From Proteromonas lacertae (taxonomy: Eukaryota > Sar > Bigyra > Opalinata > Proteromonadidae): DNA of 64,000 bases. The notes under the pieces were generated by a model that had not been told where the DNA came from, ran no database searches, and worked only from the letters and a program-made list of their open reading frames with translations. Location of the stretch: NCBI GenBank assembly GCA_002245135.1, contig NGBS01001163.1, positions 1-64,000 on the forward strand. Reading direction: 5' to 3'. Shown in pieces: positions 42,152-52,489 of the stretch (within the stretch, counting starts at the first letter, position 1; each line of letters starts with the position of its first letter). Position numbers and translations under genes: made by a program.

Positions 42152-45100
42152 TTAGAAAACTGAAGACATGAATTGGCATCCTTCTCCACTAAACCCATCA
42201 AAACATTCACATACACCACTTCCATAATTACATATACCTCTTCCACTACAATCTTGTTTTACATCACTATTTCCATTTGGATCAAGTGGATCTACACCAG
42301 AAGGACATTCAATTAAACTACAATCATATCCACGATGTCTTTTATCACATTTACAACCAAATAATTGATCACTAAATACAACTGTATTACTACCTGCTTC
42401 AACTTCATTTAAGGAATTTCCATATCCTTTATAATTCTTCAATTCTTCATTTGATAATAATTCACTTAATGGAACACATCGACCATTTCCATTACAATTA
42501 TTTGGACAAGCTGTTCTTTGACAAGCATTTCCAGTAAAACCATTATAACATTTACATAATCCACTTTCTCTATCACATTCTCCTTGACCACTGCATTCTA
42601 ATGGAACATGGGTAGTTGCTGTTGTTGTAAATTCTATTTCATAACCAATTATATCATCAGCTGGAATATTTGCTAATATTCTGATGTTTTTATTTTCTTC
42701 TTCAGATAATAATCTATCTTCTGGTTTAGATGTTGTAGTAGGTTCAGCTTCCATTGCAGTTATTGGAATTACTCCTGATAGAGTTAGTATCACTTTTCCA
42801 TTCTCACTATTTATATCCATTATTTGAAATGAACCTAATTCTACATAACTCAATGTGTGTATTTCTGTTATTCTTACATAACTTCCTATTATTATCATCT
42901 TTCTTGTTGTATCTTCAATCATTGTAATTGGAATATATAATCTATCATCTTTTATTGATAATCTACTTTTATCTTTTCCTTCAATATCATCATCTATTTT
43001 ACCTCTTCCTATTACTAATATCACACTTCCATCTAATTCTACTTCAGTATGAACTATATCTTCTTTCATTTCGACATATTTACCATACGAATAACTTCCA
43101 TCTTTATTCTTTCTTACATTATTAAATAAATCAGTTTCTTCAATATTTAATACTTTTCCATCTTCATTACTTAATAAATAACAAGTTGTGCCAATCTTGG
43201 GTAATTCTATTAATTTATCATTTTCATCTTTTGCTGCAAATTTAAATGTCATTGTTTCAGTTGATAATGACACTTCGATTGATGTGTTATACATTTTCAT
43301 CTTTTTATCTTCACCATCTAGACAGGCAAATGTCGCATATTCTGGAACTAAATATTCTTTTTCTCTAGTTTCACTGATAAATCCAATATTCATTAATATT
43401 GATTTATATCCAGTCCATACTATTTTTGTATCTCCATCATCATTTGATAATAAGAATCGATTCATTCCATTTTGATTTAATGATCGTTTAGTTCCATCAT
43501 ATTCAACTACAGATGGATTGAATAATGATAAATCATTACGAGTTGATATTATCTTATCACATTCTATATCACCAATATTGTAAAATATTACATCTTCTAA
43601 TCCTCTTCTTATTGATTTCTTTCCTTTTTCAACAATAGAATACTTAAATTGAATATAAATATTTTCATCTTTATCAAATGATTTTATATCTGCTGTTCCT
43701 AATACATCTATTTCATCTTTTGCAACTGGTGTTGGATAAATACCATCCTTCTTATAATTACATTGAATTGTTCCTCCGTATTTATTCATTCCTTTTGTTA
43801 ATTTAATTATTTCATCATTAGTAATATTATATAAATGTTTATTTTTATCTAGTGGTTGTACTGGATAATATGCACCTTCACTTGGTGATGGTGGTGTTTC
43901 ATTTGATTCAATTTCATTTCCTAAATCATTTGGTGATGTTCTAATACCATTTAATACAGTAACTGTAGCAGTAGGTAATGCAGGATCTATTGTTATTGTT
44001 GTTATAGGATCTGCCAATGATCTTCTTGTGGTAGTTTTAAATTCAACTTTCGTTATTGTTGTTTTAAATTCTGGTAATATAACATTACCTTCCTGTAATG
44101 TTAAATAAATGAATAATCCTTCTTGTAGATATAAACCAGATGTAACATCAAGTTTTCCTTTCAATGTTAAAGTATCATAAACATCACTACTACCTGTAGA
44201 AGAAGTTGCTTTTATTGTCTCTTCTGGTGTAATAATAACTATTCTTCCTTCTTCAGTAGTTGTGGTAATTTTACCTTCTTCACTTGTTGTGAATTTACCT
44301 ACTATATAAGTATTATTATCTTTTCGTATATTTATTCCTAAATCTGTTTCTAATATATCCATTCTATTACCTTTACTATCACTTAATATATAACATGTAC
44401 AAGCAGCAGTTGGATGTTGATTTTCATCAGTTAAGAATGTAAATGTTACAATTGAATTAGTTGCTGGTATTCCATTTTCTGCAGTTGTTTCTGTTTCTAC
44501 TGTTACATTTTCATATACTTTTAATTCACTTTTACCATTACTATCAGCTTTTTCAATACAACCAACATCAATAATTCTTTTATATACATTCTTAGTTTCA
44601 ATTAATTCAGTTTCATTTGGATAGAATCCTATGTCATATAATATTCTACCATAACCAGCATTCCATTCAAACTTATCATATGTTGTTTTAACTTCAGTAG
44701 GATTATAAAGTGATAAATCATTTCTTATTGATAAATATTTATCACACTTCAATTTACCAATATTACTTGGAGGAATACTATCATTAAATAAAACATATGT
44801 GCTTTGAATATCATTCAATACTTTTCCTTTCACATCAGCTTCATATACAGTATTAGTTGAATCAACACATTGTAATTTACCTCCATCAGATGGTAAATTA
44901 GGAATTATTTCAGTATTTAAATTATGTATTCTATAAATCTTATCACTACTACTTGGATTTAAAACCTCTCCTATTGATGGATTTGGCAATGATGAATAAC
45001 TATAAACTGGATATGTTCTAATATAATTTAAATATGTAAAACCATCAGCAACTTCAAATAAACTAGTAAATTGTATAGTTGATGCAGGAGCAGTACCACC

Positions 45101-47528
45101 TATAGTTCCAAGTGCAATTTTTTCTTCAATAATTATATTATCATAAACTAATGATAAATACACATTTCTTCCTTCAGACAATATTTCCTTTATAAAATTT
45201 TCATATCCTGATAATGTAATTAAACCTTTTTCTGAAGTAGTAGCTGTTTCATCAATTACTATTTTATTATCTGTTCCATCCATTGTAATAATTGTATTAT
45301 TATCTTCTCTATCAATTACTATATCTATCTTTGGATCAACTGCATTTTCTACTGCATTATAATAATAATTAATTGTTCCATTTTCAAACTTTTCTTCTCT
45401 TAAATTCTTACCTAAATCACTAGCCATTATATCAATACTTTCACCATAATTATTACTTATTAAATAACAAATATCACCTTCTTTTGGACTATTTTCATCA
45501 CTTGTACTAATTGTAAATGTTCCTTTCTTATAAGATCTTACAGTATAGAGAGTAATAACATCATTGTCTTTACCTTTACATGCAAATTTTGGTTTTTTAG
45601 TTTTTAATTTGAAATTCATATTACTTAATATCTCATCATATCCTTTCCACATTATTTCATTTTTAGTACTATCATAATTTCCTTCTTTAGTTTCATCCTT
45701 AATTGTAATTGTAATTGGATTAAATAATGATAAATCATTTCTTTTCATTATTACACTATCACATTCTTTTATTTTTGTTATATCATGCAATAATCTTGCA
45801 TCTACCACAACTGGAGGTGGGGTAATTTTATATTGATATTTAACATATGAATATAATACTCTTGAATCGTAATTCATTTTATATCCTTTTATATCAACTA
45901 CACCAAAAACTTCATTAGGAGTAGGAGATGTATCATCTAAGTAAGTACATTTTAATAATCCACCATACACTTCATCTAATTGTTTAACATATGTATCTTG
46001 ATTAAAATTATATAATTTATGTAATTTATCTTGATCTAATTCTACATTTTGTGTTAAATATGCTAAGTCTGATGGAAATGTTCTAACATATTGAAATATT
46101 GTATGTGAATCAATACCATCATCTTCTTTATCAATAAATGGTATTTCATTAAATTCAACCACTAATATATCATCATTAGTTAATGTTGATTTGGTTATTT
46201 CTACTGGATATTCGAATATTTGATAATAAACATTATCTTGTAATGTCAAATATACAGTTCGAGTTATATTCAAATATGTTTGAACTATTAACCAATTATC
46301 AGGATCAGCATTTATTAGATTTGACTTGGTTATTGACATTTTACCATTTGTTATTTTATCATTACTACCTCCAAATATAATAACCTTATGCTTTATATCA
46401 CCATTACTAGTCTCTACTACACTTGACTTAGATGAATCAGTTGAAACATATTTACCTATTTTCTTACCACTCTCATCTCTTAAATTCTTTCCTAAATCAG
46501 AATTTAGTAAATCTTCAGATAAAACACTGAAGATAATGCATTATCAAATGAATATCACTACCATCTACTTTAACTAACCAAATAACAAACACTATTAACA
46601 GGTAATTGGATTTGATGATCAAATGTGAATTTAATATCAGTATGTTTAGTTGCTTCTTAGTATCAAGATTTCTTCTTCTTCTTGTAGCAGGAATAGACAG
46701 CTTCAGGCATGAAGTGTAGACTATACTCAGAAAATGTTAATGATCTGACTTATCATAACATGCAAACTTTGGTATGTTGTTATAAGATCCGAAAATTTAC
46801 AGGAGTCAGCATCATTGCATTCATCTGGTATCAGTAAATCAATTGTTGTTCATATCTAATCAATATATCTGTAATATCCTTTCCATATTCTATTGTTGGT
46901 AGATACCAGCTATTACTTCAGTAGCATTAATCATCGTTAAATCAGTATGTTGAGATATTATTCTACATTCCAAATCTAAGTGAGTAATGCCATCAATAGT
47001 AGTATCAAATACAACATATGATCTAGATATTTTATCTTCTGGATTAGATCTTTCAAATCCCTTCACATCATGCTATTACTACTTTATCTTTATAAGTACA
47101 TTCTAATAAACCACCAATCACTGGTCTTTCTCCATTGAACTAATTAAATCTTTTTGAAAATCAGTAAATATATATAACTTATTCTCTACAACATCACCAT
47201 CAAGATTTCTTACATTGTTTGTTTTAGATTGACCTGATGATAAAATTCTACTATCTGTATTTATTACTGTGTCTGTATTACCTGGATATAGAGAATAAAC
47301 GGTTGAGAAAGGATTTCCAACGGGACACTTACGTAGACTGCAATCAATACCAGTATAACTCTCACTTTTACCATCTGTTGTTAATCCCACTTGAGTATAA
47401 CATGTACAACGGTCATCATCGTTACAAGTCCCATGACCACTACAACCGTTTGGACATGCGCTCAATACAATTGCAACAGTCATAAAAAACATAAAAACCT
47501 GTAAATGGATTTTTAAATGCTTGTACAT
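42152..47528 (-). CDS. Large secreted/surface protein: EGF-like ends, four internal repeat modules
   Basis: The N-terminal piece (47118-47528) has a signal peptide (MTVAIVLSA) and an EGF-like module, [17 protein letters not shown], followed by [14 protein letters not shown]. The main piece, open up to at least 46339, contains three modules of 350-400 residues, each with RNDLSLFNP-type, 'W.GY..IL.N.GF', FAC and 'CYLLSN..G' plus 'DLG.N.R' landmarks. The landmark copies lie near 45.75, 44.72 and 43.53 kb. The C-terminus has EGF-like [20 protein letters not shown], a second with an insert, and a third, [21 protein letters not shown] first, decayed module (46.4-47.1 kb) links the pieces through several frame changes. 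No membrane anchor is seen, so it is probably secreted. I do not recognise the repeat module. Confidence 0.65.
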
Positions 47529-47664
47529 TCAAAAAAAATGGATTTTAAAATTACAGATTTTCAATACGTTTAATGAAAATATATTCGTTTCACATTTCAA
47601 AAACATTTTAAATATAGAATTATAATTAAAAATTAATATATATATAATAAAAGACTTTTAAAAA

Positions 47665-48524
47665 CTATATATCTTCCTTCATCTCATCATCTATTCCATC
47701 ATTACTATTATCATTCTTTCCATCAACAAATTCAATCTCAATTCCTGAATAATTCATCTCCGATCGAGTGTAATCACCATCTTCACACTCTTCATCACCT
47801 TCATGATACTCACATTCAACTTCATCACTGTTACTTGAACCACAAATAAACGCATTTAATGGGTTTATTTCATTCATAACAGTTTGGTATAAATTCTCTA
47901 ATAATAACTTTATTTTGTTGTTTAAAAGTGTTTTTTTAGATACTTCTGTATTGTTTATCTCTGATATAAAGTATGACATCATGCTATTCTCGATTGTTGT
48001 GTTTTCAATCTTATTGATCTTTTTTATTAGTTTTTCAAACCCTTTTATATTCATAACTTCACTGTTTTCTATGAATTTTATTTCGTTGTCGATTTGTTTG
48101 GCTTTGTATAGTACTAGATACCATTTTGCTAGTCTAAATTGTTCATTTTTCTATTATAAATCATTCATATATGGAATATACTATAGTATCACTTCTTGAT
48201 TTTAATTCTAGTAGCTTTTTGAGTAAAGACTCCATAGATTCTACATATCCTTTATTTACTAGGTAAAGTTCTTTTTCTATATTTACAATAAACCTATTGA
48301 AATTATATATTAGGAATATACTTTCCGATTTCTATGTTGTCTTCCATAAACTCATATTCTCTGTTTTGATACCTTTCACTTTGACTGTTAATCTTATATA
48401 ACTGTAGTTTGAGTTTGTCATAATTAAGATAATAAATAGGTATAGTTTCTTTAGTTTGCGAACTCCTCTTTCTATAAAGATGAGAATAATAAGATGTATA
48501 CTCTAGCTCTTCTGAAAATTTCAT
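47665..48524 (-). CDS. SPX-domain protein 2
   Basis: Three exons (48524-48322, 48293-48182, 48150-47665) with introns of 28 and 31 nt give 266 residues. It starts MKFSEELEYTSYYSHLYRK, the standard SPX opening (MKFG..L......W...Y), followed by IPIYYLNYDKLKLQLY. Exon 3 has NIKGFEKLIKKINKIE, the 'GFrKilKKfdK' helix whose Lys residues bind inositol pyrophosphates. The tail is very acidic (EVECEYHEGDEECEDGD). There is no transporter, kinase or RING domain, so it is SPX-only, like plant phosphate-sensing regulators. It lies about 240 bp downstream of its paralogue on the same strand. Confidence 0.85.
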
Positions 48525-48766
48525 ATAAATAGAACTAAATTTGTTAATAACAGAAATTAAATAAGTCTGTGTAAAGTGATAAACTAAAAAGAAATTAAGG
48601 AATTTTCTTATGGGGTGTGAAAAAACTATCCAACTGACATTCAACTTAAAATCAAAAAACACCATAATAACACAAAGAATTTACTAATATTAGTAATATA
48701 ACATAAAGGAAAGGATATATTAACGTATAAGGTTTTGATTACATTAGAAATGAAAAATATACTCTT

Positions 48767-49592
48767 TTAGACTTCTTCTCTAATTTCATTATTTAAAAGA
48801 CATCCACTATCTTCCTTCTCTGGATGGATTTTATTATAACTAGCTTTAATTGTAGTATGATAAACATCATTCAACATTTGCATATTTTCAGATGCTAGAC
48901 TATTAGATATATAAGTCGCATGCCTATTAGGAATTCCACAGAAAAAACTACAACAGCCACTAATTTCACTTGAAATTATATTCTCAAGATCAGTAAGCTG
49001 TTGTTCGAATCTCTCAATTACTAACTGATTGGCGAAGGGAGATGAATATACAATCGGTGAAAATTGAATACTTAAACCAGATTGATCTTTCTTTTCTAAT
49101 TTCTTCAAAATCTTTCTAAATCCAGTTAAATTTAATTCGATGAATTTAGCAAAGGTTTTATTATCATTTTGAAGTATATGAATTTTGTGTAACAAATACT
49201 TTCTTTTAATAGTTTTGAAATTTTCATGTCTTATTTCATTCATTCTGAATTCAATTATGTTGATTCGATTATTGATCGATTCAGATATGTTTTGATAAGA
49301 CTCGTTCACTAAACGCAGGTCATTATCGATAATAGCGAAGAATCTAAATTATATAAATATTAGTATAAGATGATATGTAATAATACTTTCCTATATTTAC
49401 ATTGTCTTCTGTATAATCATAGTTTTTGTTAAGATAGTTCGATCTCTCATCAACTGTTGTTTTAAGCATGTGTTTTAACTCATTATACCGAATAAAATAT
49501 ATTGGAAAGCTTGTCTTCAGCATATTTCTTTCTTTACTAGTTATAAATTACAAAACATAAAATCAATACATCAGCTGCTTTCCAAACTTCAT
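48767..49592 (-). CDS. SPX-domain protein 1
   Basis: Three exons (49592-49570, 49536-49387, 49343-48767) with introns of 33 and 43 nt give 249 residues. Exon 1 encodes only MKFGKQL plus two bases, the canonical SPX start. Exon 2 has FPIYFIRYNELKHML, and exon 3 has FFAIIDNDLRLVNESYQ and then LNLTGFRKILKKLEKKDQ, the phosphate/inositol-pyrophosphate-binding helix. The C-terminal part includes GCCSFFCGIPN, then an unremarkable tail. With the neighbouring paralogue it forms a tandem pair. SPX-only proteins sense phosphate status through inositol pyrophosphates and bind partner proteins; the partner here is unknown. Confidence 0.88.
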
Positions 49593-49762
49593 TTTAACTG
49601 ATTAACTGAGTAGTATAAAATTGAATTATGTCTCTATGACTAAGAATATTATTTTAATAAAAAACATCAAACAGTTTGTATTTTGTAACGAATCTTTTTG
49701 AATCGTTTTGATTCATTTCTCATTATTTTAGTAAGCATTCATTAAAAATATAAGAAATATAA

Positions 49763-52111
49763 TTAACTTTTCATTTTATCTTTCTTACTATTATAATTCC
49801 AAGTTTTAACACTTCCATCATTTGAACAACTAGCCAATAAACACTTGTTATTATTCCATTTTGCTTCATATACAACACTCTTATGCCCTTCCAGCCTTTC
49901 AATCAATTCTCCACTTTCAATACTCCACAAATAAATAATTCCATCTTCACTTCCACTAATAACAATCTTATCATTCATACCAAAGCTAGCTTTAACGAAA
50001 TTACTAACAAAATTCTGATGCCCTTTGAATTTTTGAATTACAGATTTATTCCTTATATCCCATATTCTATTCGTGGAGTAAAACTTAAATTAAGAATCAA
50101 TAAATGTTAATAAATCATTCTTCAAAAAATGATATATCTTTAGTAGAACTTAATAACAAATTCCCATTCATATTATACTCTATAGAAGTTACTTCACTTA
50201 ATTGGCCTGGAAGACTCATAATACATACACCACTAAGAAGATCATAAAATCTGATTTTACAATCCTTAGAAGATACTACCAATATATTACCATACGGATT
50301 GAATGAAATATGAGTAATTGAAGAAGAGGAAGAGGAAGTGGTTGGAGTGTTGTAATTGTAATTATATATTTGTTGAGATTGTTGTTGTGGTGGTGGTGGT
50401 GGATGATTTGTAGTGGTAGTAGCTGTTGATGATGATGATGTTGTGGTTGTTGTTCCACTTGGATTTGAAGAAAATGATTTAATTATCTTTCCTGTTTCTA
50501 TATCATATACATGACATACTTTTTTGTAACCACCACATGCAAATATTGCATTGTTTGGATTGAACTATAAACATTAATTAGATTAATTATTAAAATATAC
50601 TCTAACACAATATATATCATTATTACATGAATTCTGTTCTAATGAAGGTGTATGGTATGTATTGACACAATCGATAAGGGGTGATTTTAAATTCCAGAGT
50701 TTTATATCACCACTTCCTGATGAACTTACTAGTAATTCACCATTTCTTGTTGAATCTAAACTCCATATTCTACTATTATGACCTAATAGTGTTTGAATTT
50801 CATTACCTATTGTATAAATATAGATAAACAAATTAATACTTTCAAGATCATATATGTTGATAGTCTTATCACATGAACCAGATGCAAGTCTATTGCCTTT
50901 ATCTCCAATGAATGTTACACACTATAAAAGTATAGTAAAAAAGTGAATAAAAATGTAGAAAAAAAAAGAAAAAAGATCTCCGCCACCGAGAATTGAACTC
51001 GGGCCTCCCGCGTGACAGGCGGGGATACTAACCACTATACTATAGCGGACCTATTAATTCTTTCTAATTTTAGTTTATAAAACTTCTCATAATATACTTT
51101 CACATTATTTGTATGTTGTTCATAACTATAATTCACATAATTGGGTATAATGAATGGCTTATAATCACACAACAACGATGGGATAGTTACATTCAATCTT
51201 GGATGATAAACACTGTTTTGAATTTGATATTTATAAGCTTGTTGGAGTAAATTCACTAATCTATTGTTAGGAACCTATTAATATTTATATAATAATGTGA
51301 TATACAAATTCAGTGTTATTATCTATATCATTCCTATTCATTGCTTCTAATTCATCAATCAATATATCTCTATATGAATTAACACCATTCCACCACGGTT
51401 TAAACGAAGAAACTCCTCTTACACTCTAATAATAATTAATAAATAATAAATATACTTTACAAGTAAGAAGATAACATAAATCACTAAATTCTGAATTATT
51501 ATATTGTCGACTAATAGGTTCAAGTGGTTTAAGATTCTTCGTTAATACTGTAAAGGCTAATTGATATTCGTGTTTGTCGATTAGTTCTAAATATTGTTGT
51601 CTTGTTATTTCATATAAAAATGATTTTTGATTACTATATATATATATATATATTATACTGTTTTGGAATATATTTTATATTTTGTTTTACAACATCCCAA
51701 TTACCTTCTTGTATAGCTGATTTCATGATGTTTATTTGATCTGCAGTTAATGTATCTTTGTGTTTCATCTCTGCTTCATCTATTAATGTTGTTGCTGTCA
51801 TATGATAACCATGAGTATCAAGATATTGCTCCATCATTAACACAATATCATTTTGTATCTATTATTCATATTTGGTTAATATACTCTAGGATCTTCTTCA
51901 TTGAAAACTGGATTATCTAATTTGAAAGAAGGCAATCCTACATAATCTGAACTTTCTGCTTCTTTCTTTATTTCTTCATTTGTTTTATGTGGAATTATTA
52001 CAGGTGAAGGGTACTGAAAATTAGGGAAATAATATATTTCTCAAAAACAACAAAAAAAGATATCAAAGGACTATTAAGATTTCCTGCTGATTCTTCTAGC
52101 TGATATGACAT
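49763..52111 (-). CDS. LisH-CTLH/WD40-repeat protein with two AT-AC introns
   Basis: The gene has at least eleven exons and codes for about 626 residues. Exon ends: 52111-52064, 52010-51885, 51858-51659, 51633-51456, 51425-51306, 51274-51098, 50921-50840, 50806-50601, 50564-50136, 50077-49763. The N-terminal half has a LisH segment (MMEQYLDTHGYHMTATTLI) and a CTLH-like segment (AIQEGNWDVVKQ, YLELIDKHEYQLAFTVLT). WD40 repeats follow: FIGDKGNRLASGSCDKTINI, LLGHNSRIWSLDS, KDSTNRIWDIRN, FKGHQNFV, SGSEDGIIYLWSIESGE and SCSNDGSVKTWN. A Thr/Pro/Gln/Ser-rich insert interrupts the repeats. The architecture is that of WDR26/WDR91-like scaffolds; I cannot decide which. One intron holds a tRNA gene. Confidence 0.8.
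50078..50135 (-). other. Probable U12-type AT-AC intron (second of two)
   Basis: The 58-nt intron begins ATATCATTTT (U12 consensus ATATCCTTTT) and ends TTTTAC. TTCTTAAT, close to the U12 branch consensus TTCCTTAAC, has its branch A 12 nt before the end. Removal joins LSSTKD to STNRIWDIRN in frame and completes a WD40 repeat. No GTAT donor exists near enough to give the same protein. Confidence 0.7.
50959..50974 (-). terminator. Pol III terminator of the tRNA-Asp gene
   Basis: On the minus strand six T (50974-50969) begin 3 nt after the tRNA 3' end, followed by one C and nine more T. T runs of this length stop RNA polymerase III, which supports an expressed tRNA. Confidence 0.85.
50978..51049 (-). 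tRNA. tRNA-Asp (GTC)
   Basis: The 72-nt sequence starts TCCGCTATAGTATAGTGGTT and ends GGTGGCGGA plus G. It folds into a normal cloverleaf: acceptor stem TCCGCTA pairing with TGGCGGA, anticodon stem CCCGC...GCGGG around loop CTGTCAC (anticodon GTC), and a T arm with GTTCAATTC. A and B boxes are intact. It lies, on the same strand, wholly within a 176-nt intron (50922-51097) of the WD40 gene, the longest intron in that gene. No CCA is encoded, as expected for eukaryotes. Confidence 0.97.
52011..52063 (-). other. Probable U12-type intron, first intron of the WD40 gene
   Basis: The intron begins ATATCTTTTT and carries TTCCCTAAT as a branch-site candidate, with its A 10 nt before a terminal AC (GTAC). 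Splicing AT-AC joins LNSPL to PSPVIIPHK in frame. An AT-AG ending three bases earlier (TTTCAG) also keeps frame and adds one Tyr. A weak GT donor (GTTGTT) is the only GT-AG alternative. The resemblance to the other AT-AC intron of this gene supports the U12 reading. Confidence 0.6.
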
Positions 52112-52489
52112 TTATTAAACTGTTATGTTTTATAAGTCTATAAAATGATTACTTAAAACAAAAATTGAAAAACAAATACTCAAGCACAAAAATAAGCTTG
52201 AACCAATATTATTCAAAATATAGATGCAATTAATTAAATAATAGTGTCTCTTATTTTACTGTGCAATTATCAACATAAAATAAAAAGATAAATCGAATAA
52301 ATAAGGTATTGAAATTCTATAGCCAAAATATTTCTCAATTTCATTCCATTTTTATATTTTTTGACTAACAACTATCTTCATAATATTATTTTCAACCTCA
52401 TTAATCATTTCCTACAACTGTAAAATCAAAATTTATATTTCTGAAACGGACAAAAGTATTTCAAGAATTTATTTCTTGACTGTACAACC
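52112..52489. promoter_or_regulatory. Divergent promoter region with heat-shock-element-like sequence
   Basis: These 378 bp separate the leftward WD40 gene and the rightward Hsp70 gene and hold no reading frame. At 52460-52479 the sequence TTCAAGAATTTATTTCTTGA contains two inverted TTCnnGAA-like units, as in gap-type heat-shock elements. It lies 10-30 bp before the Hsp70 ATG, so it may be in the 5' UTR instead; low confidence. Confidence 0.35.

Noticed and set aside
51035-51097. Coding exon running into the tRNA 5' half with a splice donor inside the tRNA (GTATAG).
   Set aside because: A GTATAT donor at 51097 gives a better protein (HTNNVK then CVTFIGDKG, a normal WD40 start) and leaves the tRNA wholly intronic.
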